The translations under genes and the position numbers were made by a program. Positions 1 to 12,059 of a DNA stretch of 64,000 nucleotides are shown here, in pieces. The notes beneath the pieces were generated by a model. It ran no database searches and was not told the DNA's origin. It worked only from the letters and a program-made list of their open reading frames with translations. The stretch covers positions 44,440,760 through 44,504,759 of the forward strand of contig OZ024873.1 in NCBI GenBank assembly GCA_964017185.1, written 5' to 3'. The number at the start of each line of letters is the position of its first letter. Position 1 is the first letter of the stretch. This DNA is from Rugalucina vietnamica (lineage: Eukaryota; Mollusca; Bivalvia; Lucinida; Lucinidae).

Positions 1-159
1 CGTAACGGAAACTGACGTCGAATATTAATTTATTCCAGTTGAAAGGTCAAGATTTGGCCTTGTCCAATGATATGCACGTATTTCTACAAATGACGTCAAT
101 CAGGTCAGCCATTTTGAATTCGGCGCGTGGCGTTTGACGTCAACGTTACGTTGCAACAC
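1..159. other. Left flank, no gene recognised
   Basis: No coding potential seen. Three GACGTCA-type (CRE-like) motifs occur near 13, 91 and 135. The last bases, AACAC (155-159), are the left target duplication of the adjacent hAT-like element. Confidence 0.5.
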
Positions 160-337
160 CAGAGTTCTCACTAGGATTTTGAAAACAGGATTCTAAGAAT
201 CCATCACTGGAAAAAGTTGGAGTCAGAAATGAAAACTTGGAGTTTGACCAAGAAAACTTGGAGTTTTACCTTATAAATATATTTCAATAACTTTTTTCTC
301 AACTAGGATTCCACCTAAAATTTGTACATCCTGTAAA

Positions 338-411
<74 letters not shown>

Positions 412-1318
412 AGCCAATACTTGTTTTTCCAGACGTCGCAAAATAATTGATAAGATTCTGTCAACTTTACTGAAGTTGAAGCAGCCAAAATTTATAAATG
501 AGTGTTTTTTATCACACATGAAGGCAATTCAGGCCAATACCGATGCCAGAGACTGCTCTATAAAAAATATGCCTGTGTTTTAAGGGGACCGATGTAATGT
601 CATAGGTTTTCGTGGCGGTAGAAAGGTGGGTTTTTCTCTCTTCTTTTCTGCCAATTTCTCATTCGGAATTTCTTAAAGGCAATTGAAATTGTGATATATT
701 CTCTCATTCAGAGAATTTCTATGCAAATAGGGTTGGAAATGAATGCAAAAAACACAAATCGCACCAGAAAACGATCTCTCCATTGTGTACATTGTTCCGA
801 TTCCGTAGCGAGTTTTCATACCGAAATTACAACGAACATATAGATCTGCAAACACTTTCTTCAATGATCGCTGATAATATTTTTCAACAAAATCTTGTTT
901 TCCTATCATCCCTTTGTGTAGATAAGGACCTGAGTGACAATAAACATCCATTAAATCACACAAATTTGTGATCCGTGAAAATTGACCTGTCAATCTCCAT
1001 CAACAAAAACTTGATTGTCAGTTTACTGCGCTCTGATTGGATAAGGTCACAATTAGTTCACGCCTACTTGCTTCCCCACATCAGTGGCACGTGTCAGTCA
1101 CTTGCTTGATCTTTTAACAATGTCTTGCGGCTATTCTGCCTTGATCTTTCCGCGGTAGCTCATTTTTTCACGTAATTTATGGAAAGTTTTGGACGCGTCA
1201 CCAGAAAAAAACATGGCGTAAGCGAGAATCCATGGCAGTGAATTTTAGGCGTACGAAACGAAAAACACGCGTAAAAATACGCCCAGATTGGAGTTATCGA
1301 GAACTCTGAACACGCGCT
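160..1318. mobile_element. hAT-like non-autonomous element L, copy 1
   Basis: Seen: 1159-bp unit with short terminal inverted repeats CAGAGTTCTC / GAGAACTCTG and a 5-bp flanking duplication AACAC (155-159 and 1319-1323). A near-identical copy lies at 19460-20599. Inside is a long A-run followed at once by a long T-run (about 340-406), able to fold back. No ORF resembling a transposase. Family knowledge: CAG-starting ends with short 5-8 bp duplications are typical of hAT elements. The hAT label is inferred from ends only. Confidence 0.8.
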
Positions 1319-1323
1319 TCATT

Positions 1324-1707
1324 TTACTAATTGATCAATTAAATATTAATTGACAATTAACTTTCCATATAAGGAAATGGTCGGAAGTCAATTTTCGGCG
1401 TAAATCTACGAACATATACGGACGATTTAGTGCACTGAAAGAATGACAGCCAGAAGTTTTTAAACGAGAATAAAACCGCTAAAAACGGACAAAAAAGGTT
1501 GGATTTTTTTTCTAAAAGCACAATAAACATATTAGTAACGCATCGGTAAAGTGTATTCTTGATTTATCTTGAAAAAGTTGCAATTATCGACACTTCGTTT
1601 CACCATTGAAAAACCAACTGGGATCGCAACGAAGAGATATGGAACATACAGGATGTGTAATATAGCGGAGTGAGATCTCGCAACTAAAGCCACAAGGGCT
1701 AGTTCTG
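1324..1707. other. AT-rich DNA, nothing recognised
   Basis: AT-rich stretch between element L copy 1 and element K. The last 10 bases, GCTAGTTCTG (1698-1707), are the left target duplication of K. Confidence 0.5.
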
Positions 1708-1879
1708 GGGTGCGTTCCTTTACCGGAACGGACCGGAATGGACATAATTACCAGAATGGACTACCGTAATGGACATTATACTGCAGCTTTGGGTGCTTTA
1801 AATGCATTTTATCTGCATAAATTCTGTAGTCGTATGAATAGTTTGCATTATAGTTGGCCTCCCAAGCCATCAAAATATT

Positions 1880-2190
1880 TTTCTGTTGGCATTTTTTAGT
1901 ACATTTTGGCATCCATGCTAAATGTGTTCCTTGATGTGTAACAATACACGCTAGGGTGGATGCCAAGTCTGAAAATGACCCGGAGTCCCAAAAGTAGGTC
2001 AAAGGTCAACTAAGTGCAAAATTTCATATATTTCAACATATCAGCAATTGCTTATGTAATATTTTCAATTTATTTGTCAAAATAACCCCAAAATTACATC
2101 TAATACATTTGTGAGGTATAATCAGCAACAATTGTTACAACAAAGTGATGCAGACGTAGGTCAAAGGTCACTTTAGTGCAAAAAATGCTT
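1880..2190 (-). repeat. Two degenerate ~165-bp monomers with DR1 sites (family E, reversed)
   Basis: AGGTCAAAGGTCA, a perfect direct repeat of AGGTCA with one-base spacing, occurs at 1996-2008 and 2158-2170, 162 bp apart. Each is followed by an AGTGCAAAA block. The surrounding sequence is the reverse complement of the array at 6945-7600. Confidence 0.8.
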
Positions 2191-2924
2191 ATTTTCATGC
2201 CCTTTTACAATTGTCAGTATAAACATCAGTGTCAGTGGTATTCTGATGGGGATAAAGTTCTGTTAGGTACTTCTTAAGACTACCATTTTATTTTGTAGTT
2301 TTTATCATTTCAAGATGGTGTTCAATATGGCTGTCAAAAAACAAGAGAATGTTATAATAGTTGATACATGTACAAGTAACTTACCCTCATCTAAAAATCT
2401 TCATACACATCCAATTTTATTGAACTTTCTCATATCGTAATTGATCAGTTTTTTTAAGCCAAGAAACAGTTGATGCTTTATGATGTTGATGGCCATCAGT
2501 TAGTTTGTATTTATAAATGATATTGATTTACACGTATATACTTGAGGTTCAATGTCATGTATGGAAAAATTAAATATTTTTCATGTTGATTTCTAATTTT
2601 GACCCTGAGGAAAGTGATGATTGAAAATAAGAGTATTGATGGTAATCAGAGTTATGAGTCAGATTGATACTAATGTTTTATTTTTTCTACCTATTGTATG
2701 ATGATGGTGGTCAAGATGGCTGCCACAACAGCAATAATTAAATATGTATTGGTAAGAGTTTATTACTTTATGTATGGAGAACATAAGTAATCTTGATTTC
2801 ATCGCAAGCAACCCTGTCTAGGGCATATTATCTTCAATAACTTAGCTAATCTATTCTTCGAAACTGCCAGATCAATAAATAGTGTATAACTGATAAATAT
2901 AAACTGATTGAAATTCAGGATGTT

Positions 2925-3260
2925 TTGGTGTTTGTGAAGCCCAAAGGGCCTCTCGAAGACATTAAAACTGCTGTTTTTTTATCATTCAGTGAAAGCTAAA
3001 CATCGGAATTTCAGTACTTATATTTACATTTTTTATTATCAATCAAGTATCTGTCTTTTAGTTCAATAACTGTTGCCAATTTTCCGGATATTTGACATTA
3101 AATCAGACTTACCAGAATTTCGGAACAGCCCAAACGCTAAATTTTCGAGCTTAACGTCATGGCAATATGCGACCGACGTCACGCCAACACGAGTAAACAA
3201 ACAACGACACTGGCTGACATTGATGTGACTCCGCCATTAGGCTTGGTTTACGGTCACGTG
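2925..3260. repeat. Interspersed repeat J, copy 1
   Basis: Matches 55340-55680: an AAGCCC-GAA-GGGC type hairpin remnant, a run containing GACATTAAA, then a block rich in GACGTCAC/GACCAACGTCAC-type motifs ending near a CACGTGA box. The left hairpin arm is degenerate here but nearly intact in copy 2. Confidence 0.65.
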
Positions 3261-3628
3261 ATATGGTTTGTTAACAGAGTGATCAGTAAAGTAAGTAATT
3301 GGAAGAGCAAACCATTTTCGTGAATTTAAAGCCTTTCGACACGAAAGATCTTTACGTTTTTGTGGAGACTCTGATCATGTAGAGATGTCTTGCACTGGTA
3401 AAGAGATTGGCTTGTTTGAGCTGGCATTGAGATGCTATTTTTGACTTAGGCATTTGTACATTCATTAAGGTATCTTATAGCAACTTGGGGAATTTTACAC
3501 ATTTGAAAATAGAGTATGGTATAAAATCATAAGATGTATGTTAATGCGTGATTATCATAAATGCATTACTTCATTAATTAAGCTCAGCTGCTGCTTTTTG
3601 TCATTTGATGAGACTACTTACATTTATT

Positions 3629-5136
3629 AGCTCACCTGAGCCGTTAGGCTCACAAGGTGAGCTTATAGGATGGCCATGATCCGGCGTCCGTCCGTCCGGC
3701 GTCTGTTCACAATTTCAAAGATCTTCTCCTCTGAAACCACATGGCCAATCAAAGCCAAATTTTATATGAAGCATCTATAGGAAGGGGGAACCAATGTGTA
3801 TATAAATAATCCAGGTCACATGACCAAGATGGCCGCCATGCCCATATATGTTAAAAACCCTTAAAAAATCTTCTTCTCCAGAACCAGTGGGTAGATTTCA
3901 ACAAAACTTGGCATGAAGCATCGATGCCTCAAGCAATACAATGTATATATAAATCATGACCCTGTGATGACCTTGACCTATTTTACGGCAAGGTCAACAT
4001 GGGTCGCCAATGCATTTGAATGGGGAAAACTTTTAAAATGCCATTTAAAGTGAAAGTCTTGCAGGAAATGGGCAGTAGGACTGAATATTAATGATTCTGA
4101 AAAAAATTGGACCCCAGGGGCTCATATGCCCCCACCCCGGGGCAATATACATGTATATCTCCTCCATAATATTCAAACGTCTTCTACTCTGAAACGGCTT
4201 GGCCAATCAAAGCCAAATTTTATTTGAAGCATCTATAGAATGGGGAAATCAATGTGTATATAAATAATCTAGGTCACATGACCAAGATGGCCGCCATGCC
4301 CATATACGGTAAAAACCCTTCAAAAATCTTCTTCTCCAGAACTAGTGGAAAGATTTCAAAGAAACTTGGCATGAAGCATCGATGGCTAAAGTACTACAAT
4401 GTATATATAAATCATGACCCTGTGATGACCTTGACCTATTTTATGACAAGGTCAACATAGGTCGCCTATGCATTTGTATGGAGAAAACTTTTAAAAAGTC
4501 ATTTGAGGTGAAAATCTTGCAGGAAATAGTTAGTAGGACTGAATATTAATGATTCTGAAAAAAGTTGAACCCAAGGGCTTATATGGCCCCACCCTGGGGC
4601 AATATACATGTATATTACCATAATATTCAAACATCTTCTCCTCTGAAACCGCTTGGCCAGTTAAAGCCAAATTTTATGTGAAGCATCTATAGGATGGGGG
4701 AACCAATGTGTATATTAATAATTTAGGTCACATGACCAAGATGGCTGTCATGCCCATATATGGTAAAAACCCTTCAAAAATCTTCTCTGAAACCAATAGA
4801 CTGATTTCAAGGAAACTTGGTGTGAAGCATCGATGGCTAAAGTACTCCAATGTATATATAAATCATGACCCTGTGATGACCTTGACCAAGTTTATGGCAA
4901 GGTCAACATGGGTTGCCTATGCATTTGAATGGGGAAAACTGTTAAAATGTCATTTGAAGGGAAAAGCCAGCAGGAAATTGGCAAATGGACAGAATATTGA
5001 TTATTCTGAAAAAAGAAAATGGCCCAAGGGCGTCATCTGCCCCTTCACTGGTGTTAAATACGATACTTTTCAAACATGTTTATTGGTATATGCAGCAGAT
5101 CTCAGGTGAGCGTTTACAGGACCATTGGTCCTCTGG
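3629..5136 (+). mobile_element. Pearl/HINE-like element, type A (A1), complete
   Basis: Reference copy for type A. The 5' end is a hairpin (AGCTCACCTGAGCC ... GGCTCACAAGGTGAGCT) after a T-rich target, followed by a short GTCC microsatellite (CGTCCGTCCGTCC). The core is three ~456-bp monomers (conserved block starting near 3814, 4272 and 4726). The 3' end has CTCAGGTGAGC, complementary to the 5' end, and a terminal hairpin AGGACCATTGGTCCT ending CTCTGG. Each monomer holds GTCACATGACCAAGATGG and a TGACCTTGACCTATTT block. Short ORFs across the monomers are not conserved as protein. Assignment to Pearl/Helentron-associated elements rests on this architecture. Confidence 0.8.
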
Positions 5137-6570
5137 TATTTTACTTATGTTCAGTATATAAACTTGTGTATGTTTGGTGTTTAGGCAGATAAAATTGAAA
5201 AGTCACTGCAGATCCAACATAATGTCTGGTGTAGCTTTTAAATTACTGAGGTTGCTGCTCTTTTAAAAGCTAAAACATATTGTCAGTACACTATTTATGC
5301 AACATGAGCCGTACTAACAACTAATCCTGTCAATGAAAAGTCATTCTCATTTACCAAGTGGGGAGTACTGCACACATATATATGCAAGCTTTACTTGTGT
5401 CTCAAAGTACTGAGTTTCTTATATGTAAATTCCATCATGGCTCTCATAAATCATACAAGTGTATCATATCTATGACACACAGTGTCACATTATTTCATTG
5501 TCCCGAGACTTGGTCTAGGAATAGCATGGGCTAAGCAATTCTTGCATGACAATTGTTATCATCTCACCACTGCAACCACAAAGAGTGGTTTACTGCACTT
5601 ATGCGTGCTATTTGTGCTCGTATTAGAACTACCAAGTTTCATATTTGCATATTTTACCATAGCTCTCAAGCATGGTGTAAATGAGGTTAAAATATCATTT
5701 TATTCACTCTTTGCTTACCTCAGCTTATATTAAGTGCAACTATACTCAGAGGATAAAGTTTTGACATTGTTATTAACTTTGACTAGCACCGTAACTATTT
5801 ATCCTGCTGATAGCCATAGCTGTTCCTTCTTGTCGAATTTGTAAGGATTCTTTCTTTCTTAATTTGATAAGAAATTACCTAAGTTAAACATCTTGATACA
5901 GTCATTGGCCTTATCGGCAATACATCATTTCTGCAACGACCCGATGAATGATAAAATCATTACTTTTATTTATAGCATTGTGGAATAGAAGTTGTTGCTA
6001 GTGACAAGAATCCGAAAAACTCTCAGCAAAATTCAGCCCCAGTCTCGAGAAATAACATGTCAAAATTAAGGATTTGGAGATTGCCTCCCTCTGATTTAAA
6101 ATAAGAAGGAAAATTGGTGTATACACTCTGGCAAAACCGCATACGATAATTCAATTGTTTAAATTGGAAATGTTAGTTAATATTTTCAACCCGTAAACAG
6201 GATTTAAACAGGCTCAATGGAATTTTACATGTATTTTCACTGACTAAACGTTTGCTTCTTAGCATATGTAGTTAAGCATTGTCTTCTTGAAACGCTGCAA
6301 TACCTATCAATTTTGCAGTTTTATTTGCTAAATAACAACTGACTGTGGAAAGCTACTATACCAAAATTCCAATTATAGCAGAATCAAAAATGGACCAGTA
6401 AGGTTCAAGCATTCTATGTTGGTAGCCATTTTGTACCCCATCTTTAACAGTTCTGTATTTCTAAATTTAATATCATGATATAAATTCTGGAAATTGCTAC
6501 AGCTCTAAAAATGGCCAAAGTGAACAATGCGTATGATTTGTTTTGTCATTTTGCTTTTTGTTTTTCTTGC
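5137..6570. other. Unannotated AT-rich DNA inside K
   Basis: No recognisable gene, RNA or repeat. One 83-codon frame at 5482-5733 has no recognisable domain and no codon or neighbour support, so it is not called. Confidence 0.45.

Positions 6571-6599
<29 letters not shown>
6571..6599 (+). repeat. Homopolymer G run of 29
   Basis: Uninterrupted G from 6571 to 6599, followed by TTGGGG. Such a run can form G-quadruplexes on the + strand; its exact length is prone to sequencing error. Confidence 0.9.
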
Positions 6600-6601
<2 letters not shown>

Positions 6602-6944
6602 GGGGCAATTACGTTCACTAAGGACAGGATCTTCACATCATGTACAAATGGAATGGAATGCACATCCTATGGTATTATCTTTACCAAAGTAGTTTAGATT
6701 AAGAAAAATTATTTTTGTGGGTTTTGCTACACTTTCATCCTAAGCAAAACAGTGCAATGGGGCACAAATAGACCTGCAAGAACAGATGACTATAGTCCAG
6801 ATTTGTATTTCATACTTAAAACTATCAATGCCAAACAAGCACAGCTAGACCTCCTATCTCTGTCAGCTACTTTTACAACTGAAACGTTTCAGTAACTGAA
6901 ATTGTGAATGCATTTTCAGGGTATACCCTGTTTTGAATTGATGA

Positions 6945-7600
6945 CCTCAACTGACCTTTGACCCCAATGGCTGACATGCATTATTTTCTAGATTAGCCTT
7001 AAATCATCTCAGAGATGTACTACAAATGCTTTGGGAAACTTTCTTTAAGCCAGCCCATGATTTTGTGATAGAAATGCATTATTGAGTAATCATTACAGGT
7101 TTTGATATTTTTGCACTCATATGACCTTTGACCTAATTCTGTGACCCAGAGGCAGTAACAAATTTGGAATATATCCGTATGAGTTTAAACACTTATCAAT
7201 GAATAAAATGAGCACATGTTGCTTTAAGTCAGTCCATGTTTGATATGCAAATTACTTGATTATTGTAACGGGTGTTTGGTATTTTGCACTCATTTGACTT
7301 TTGACCTAATTCTGTCACCCAGGAGCATTTACAGTCTTGATATCAACCCCTATGTCTTTGGACACGTGTCCAGGAATAACATGAGTACAAGTTTCCTAAA
7401 CTCACTCTATGATTTTCCAAAATAATAATAGTAATTTTTATTTTTACAGAATTTTGCAATTTTGCACTCATTTGACCTTTGACCTAGTTCTGTGACCCAG
7501 GGTCATTTACAGACCTGGCATCCACCCGTACGAGTTTGGGCACATGTCAAGGAATATTATGAGCATAGGTAGAATAATGTACTCAAAAATGCCAACAAAA
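6945..7600 (+). repeat. Tandem array of ~175-bp monomers with DR1 sites (family E)
   Basis: About 3.5 monomers. The phrase GCACTCAT followed by TGACCTTTGACCT recurs at 7113, 7286 and 7464 (spacing 173 and 178 bp), with a diverged first unit at about 6952. TGACCTTTGACCT is the reverse complement of a perfect DR1 nuclear-receptor element at 7122 and about 7475. The other two units carry point changes. Confidence 0.85.
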
Positions 7601-8356
7601 CGAAATCTAAGCGACTTTCATGGATTTGGACTGCCAAGTATTAGATAATTTTCATCTCAGTATACATGGCATAGCAAAATTGACTTCTCAGGGCGGTTAG
7701 GGTCGCTCAGTGGTGGGGTCCGAGGTAGGGCCAGTATTTTGAGGTTTCTTTGATTAAAATACATAGAGTTCACCAGTGGTAGGGAGGTCGGTGATTTTCC
7801 ATAATTTCATTATAATAAGCTCACCAGTAGATGCAGAAGATCATTAGAAACAATTAGCAGTTTGAATTTTGAAAATCTGTTGAAAACTGACTGAGTTATT
7901 TAATTTTAAAATTTACTTTCAGCTGATTTTTTCTGCCAGTTTATCGATCAGGTTTACACAGCTGGTACCCGGCATTTTTGATGCGCCACAATGTATTTGA
8001 ATGGAGACAGTGGTGGGTGTCTTTGACCTTCTTGCGGGACATGTGCGCATAGGTTTAAAATAGAAATTTTAGCATGATGTTATTGTTTGAATATTCATTG
8101 ACTATTTGGTTGTTTTCTGTCTTTTTCCCTTTCTCAAAAATAAGGAATTTCCAAGTCTAAAAATAGGCAATTTTCAATCCAATGGCATCCATTGTTAATT
8201 TGTAATAAAATGCCAGGATGAAAAATTTGCATATCAGGTTAAAGATTTGTCTTTTATCTAAAAATACCCATCAAGATTTTTAAAGAAAACCAATCAGATG
8301 TAAAATAACAAATGATCAACTAAGTCACCTGTGAGCCAAGCAAAGTGAAATTCAAT

Positions 8357-9025
8357 CAGGGCTTTTTTTAAAAGGGGGTCCCTGGCCAGTAAATTTTGGT
8401 CTTGGGCCAGTTAAAATCTGGTGCGGCTGGTCCTCCAGGCCAGCTGAATTTTTCAGAAAAAAAAAAAGTGTTTTGTTCGAAATGGTGCTGCTTATTCTCA
8501 AAGTGAAAGTGCAAGTGTGATGTAAATAGTTTAAGTAGTGTTGGAAATCTGCAGTGCTTGCACTAGTGGACGTTTTGGGCGTTTTTACGTCCTGAAATGA
8601 CTCCCGTACGTCGAAAAATGACACAGCAGACGTCAGCTGACTTCCACAAAAATCCTCCTACGTCCTGCAGCAAGGCACGCGACGTATGGTCAGAGATGAA
8701 AATTTACCTATTTTAGTGTATTGAAAACCATCTTAAAACTGTTTATTCAGGGATTAGTGACAGCGAGACCATGCCTCCAGGGTGTAAAGGTGTCTCATTT
8801 AAAGTGTTGAGAAGAGTAATTTGTGTCAAAACAATTAACAGATCAAGGTCAAGTGTGATCAATATTTACTGCTAGAGAGGTAGATTGGACTAATCCATTG
8901 TAATATTGGGTAAAATATTGGGTAAAATTGAACTAGTCCACTGTAGGTTGGAATATCAATATCGAAGGAATTACATCACAATTAATTAATACACAATTTT
9001 AAAACATTTAAACATTTAAACTTTG

Positions 9026-9068
<43 letters not shown>

Positions 9069-10084
9069 TTAGATATTTCCATCTTTACTAATTGGCACAA
9101 TTTTTTTTTTTTCCAAAACTTATTTTTTTTAAGCAAGTTGAGGATAAAAAAAAAAAAAATAAAAAAAAAAAAATAAAAAAATAAAAATAAATAAATAAAA
9201 ATAAAATATGTTCAATAAAATAATATTTAAGGGAGGTAACTCAATACCTTGAAAAGACACTAGTAATAATAATAATAACAAATAATGATAATGAAAATGA
9301 AAAATAACATAGATCTACTATTATAAGGATTAAAATAAAAATGAAATAAATTTAATAACAATAATAATGAAAAAAAAAATAAATAAAAAATAAACTATAT
9401 ATAATAGAAATGAAAATAAAAAATGAAATACATAAATTAATAATAATTTTCACATATTCATGAGCTATATTTTAAGTCATTAAAGTCATTAGCTGTATTG
9501 GTACAAAGAATACATACCCTGTCTGAACAAAGTGAGAGACTATTCCCCTAAAGGTGGCCACTAAGTTACATGAACTAGTAACATATGAATACATGCATCA
9601 AAGGTGCAAACATTACAAAAACGACACTAAAACATGAAACAAATAGAACCACAACAGAATTTTCACCTTGGAAGTCTTCTTAGATGTAGTGACAAATTAA
9701 TTTAATGTGCCGATGCACACTTGACACGCGGCACTGCGAGTAATCTATGACTTCCAGATTTTGGGCCTCTGACTTCCAAATCTTAAAGGGTGGAAGTCAT
9801 GACTTCCTGATTCAAAAAGTTAGTGCAGGCACTGAATCTGTTGACTTGTAATTGCTGCAATGACTGGCTACATTAGTATTGTGTGCAAATAATTTATGTG
9901 CTGTTATGGCCAACTGTTTAGACGAAAATCATTGTAATTTGTTTGTCATATATTTGTCTAGCAATGCGCTGACCTCTATCCAAAACAACTTCGACCTGGA
10001 AAGAATAGTTGGGCCAGTTGAAAATTCAGAGGGCCAGTAGATTTTCAGACCAGTTGGCCCTCCGGATAGTTAGCAAAACCCCTG
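8357..10084. mobile_element. hAT-like element N, interrupted by X1
   Basis: Ends CAGGGCTTTTTTTAA (8357) and the inverted equivalent ending AAACCCCTG (10084), with an exact 5-bp duplication TCAAT at 8352-8356 and 10085-10089. Subterminal GGGCCAGT / ACTGGCCC motifs repeat at both ends. X1 (8552-9834) is inserted inside. Confidence 0.8.
8552..9834. mobile_element. TIR element X, copy 1
   Basis: Inverted ends CAGTGCTTGCACTA (8552) and TAGTGCAGGCACTG (9834), flanked by AATCTG on both sides (8546-8551, 9835-9840). The right arm carries GGAAGTCATGACTTCC-type palindromes; the middle is a long T run (about 9028-9065) and A-rich low-complexity DNA. A second copy in inverse orientation is at 13181-16952. 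No transposase. hAT-like on ends and duplication length. Confidence 0.85.
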
Positions 10085-10644
10085 TCAATGGCGGCCATGT
10101 TTGTCTCCGAAAAACGGGTCATGTTCCACTGACCAAAATATACATAAAATCAATAAATTGAAATTATTTCAATAACTTATTTGTAAGTTTAAACATTTTT
10201 CTTTCATTTGGTATCACTTTATTTTGATTTTGATTTTATATAGAAAAATAATGCTTTGAAAAATTGTCATTTTACATTGTGCCAGAAGGCATTATCGGAA
10301 AATGTCAAACCGCTGACCTCCCTACCAGTGGTTGTTCTACAGCAAACACAGGGGTGAATAGAAGCAGAAATGAGTAAAATGTGCTGGCACTGTTACAGGT
10401 ACCTATATAAGCATGTATGAGCACCTGACCTAGGCTACCCCACGTACAGAACACAATTTAACTGTACTTAAACCACATGATTCACGAACTAATCACTGTC
10501 TGTGTATATTCTAGGCCAATCTGTCTTTAAAAAAAACAAATGAAAAGTACTCCAGGACATTTATAATTGTCCATTCCGGTAGTCCATTCCGGTAATTATG
10601 TCCATTCCGGTCCATTCCGGTAAAGAAGTGCACCGCTAGTTCTG

Positions 10645-10937
10645 TGATATCAAATTGCAGACTGCTGTGTGCAACCTTCATATTAACACCTTGAGAGAAG
10701 CACATATACTCTAATAGTCCACAAAGCCTCATAGAAATTTACTGAAATAGTACCGGTATACTGAATATTTTTTAGCAAATCCCCTTTTAAATCTGTTGGG
10801 AGTATTACCCCTCCACCTTAAATACTGAATACGCCCTAAGTTTTACCCTGAATCTTTCTCTTCAATAATGAATACCAAATGTTATTTAAGAAAAATTGTA
10901 ACTTCAGGGGTAAAAGTTTAAATAAAATGCTGTTGTT
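10645..10937. other. Short spacer between K and O
   Basis: No feature recognised. It ends in TTGTT (10933-10937), the left target duplication of element O. Confidence 0.5.
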
Positions 10938-12048
10938 CAGTGATTTTGCTGGACTAAATTTCGGTCCGGCCGGACGCCATCCATTTCAGTCGGACATTTT
11001 TCATTTCTTCGGGACTAAAGAAAAATACTTTTTTGGGGGATAGGGGATGGAAACACTTTGTTACAATAGAGTTAATAGAGACCTTAGTATTAAATTATCA
11101 TTATCACCATGAACTCCAAGCTTGATCAGAAGTAATTTGAGTTTGGTAAACTGAGAATGATGAAAAAAAAATTGTGGGGGTGGGGTGGGGGTATGGGCTT
11201 GTGGGGTATGGTTGGTGTTGGGTCTACATCTGTGATAGTAAATAGATTGATGAGAAAAGCACCATATTTCCCCTGTAAATAAGTCCAGTTGGAGGTGTGA
11301 CACGACTGGCAGAATATCAATATACAACAACAACATTGTGTAATATTTCACGTAAATTTGCAGAGAAAATTTGAGCAGATTTGGATATTTAAGCCTGGAA
11401 AATGCATTTGAAGCAGGGATTTTGCAAGGTTACACAATTACAGGTCTATTGAATGCTAAAATAGCAGCTAATAGAAGGTTATAATGTATTTTGCACATTC
11501 AAATGAAGTATTTTAGGTCACGACCCACTCTCCCAGCTTTTTCAGAATCTGATGCTGGTCTACTGTACATGCCTGAACGATCTTTTTGGGTGCAATTTGG
11601 ATCGTTTTTTGACACTAAGAACCTTTGAGTCGGCCACCAAATTGATCAGCCATACAATTTACAGACAAAGTAAAACAAAATTGAAAGAAATGAGCCTTGA
11701 AATGGCCGACTGTGTTTGCAAAGGCGAAACAGAAAGTAGACTCTACTGCGCAAGCCCATTCTCTCTCTGACAACCAATCAAAAGCAGCGTTAAAGAAGCA
11801 TTTGACTGTGTCATGAGCTTGTCATATTATCTCTGTCGGTACGAGATTTGAGCAGGTAAAAAATTAATAACAGTCTAGGGAAGACACCCGCTGGAAATTC
11901 TGACCAATCAGCGTTAATCTAACAGATTAAAAACAGTGCATTGACGAAAATGCTCTCGGACAAAATGTCCGACCTGACCAACTTGCTACCGGACATCTAG
12001 AATTTGTTCCGGACTATGTCCGAGGGCCGACGCCAAACTGAATCCCTG
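10938..12048. mobile_element. hAT-like element O
   Basis: Ends CAGTGATTTTG (10938) and the loosely inverted GAATCCCTG (12048), flanked by an exact 5-bp duplication TTGTT (10933-10937 and 12049-12053). Subterminal CCGGAC / GTCCGG motifs cluster at both ends (about 10965-11010 and 11955-12025). Inside are a GT-rich stretch near 11170-11220 and no recognisable ORF. Confidence 0.7.
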
Positions 12049-12059
12049 TTGTTTTTATT

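Larger units (their letters stand above)
7773..10332. mobile_element. TIR element V containing nested N and X1
   Basis: Inverted ends CAGTGGTAGGGAGGTC near 7773 and GACCTCCCTACCAGTG near 10332, with similarity continuing about 15 bp further in (TTTTCC.ATAAT on both sides). Own sequence lies at 7773-8356 and 10085-10332; the middle is element N. I could not see a clean target duplication. Superfamily not assigned. Confidence 0.6.
1708..10634. mobile_element. Large TIR element K (Mutator-like by target duplication), heavily nested
   Basis: Seen: about 70-bp terminal inverted repeats at 1708-1775 and 10564-10634, each built from a repeated CCGGAATGGAC unit, beginning GGGTGC and ending GCACC. 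They are flanked by an exact 10-bp direct repeat GCTAGTTCTG (1698-1707 and 10635-10644). A long duplication of 9-11 bp fits Mutator-like elements, but no transposase survives, so the superfamily is inferred. The 8.9 kb includes later insertions: A1 (3629-5136) and the nest V > N > X1 (7773-10332). Related 170-bp monomers occur in opposite orientation at 1900-2190 and 6945-7600. Confidence 0.75.

Noticed and set aside
3285-3300. Donor-like AAAGTAAGT as end of the missing first FCHO exon
   Set aside because: The preceding sequence is repeat J and contains no start codon followed by the family N-terminus.
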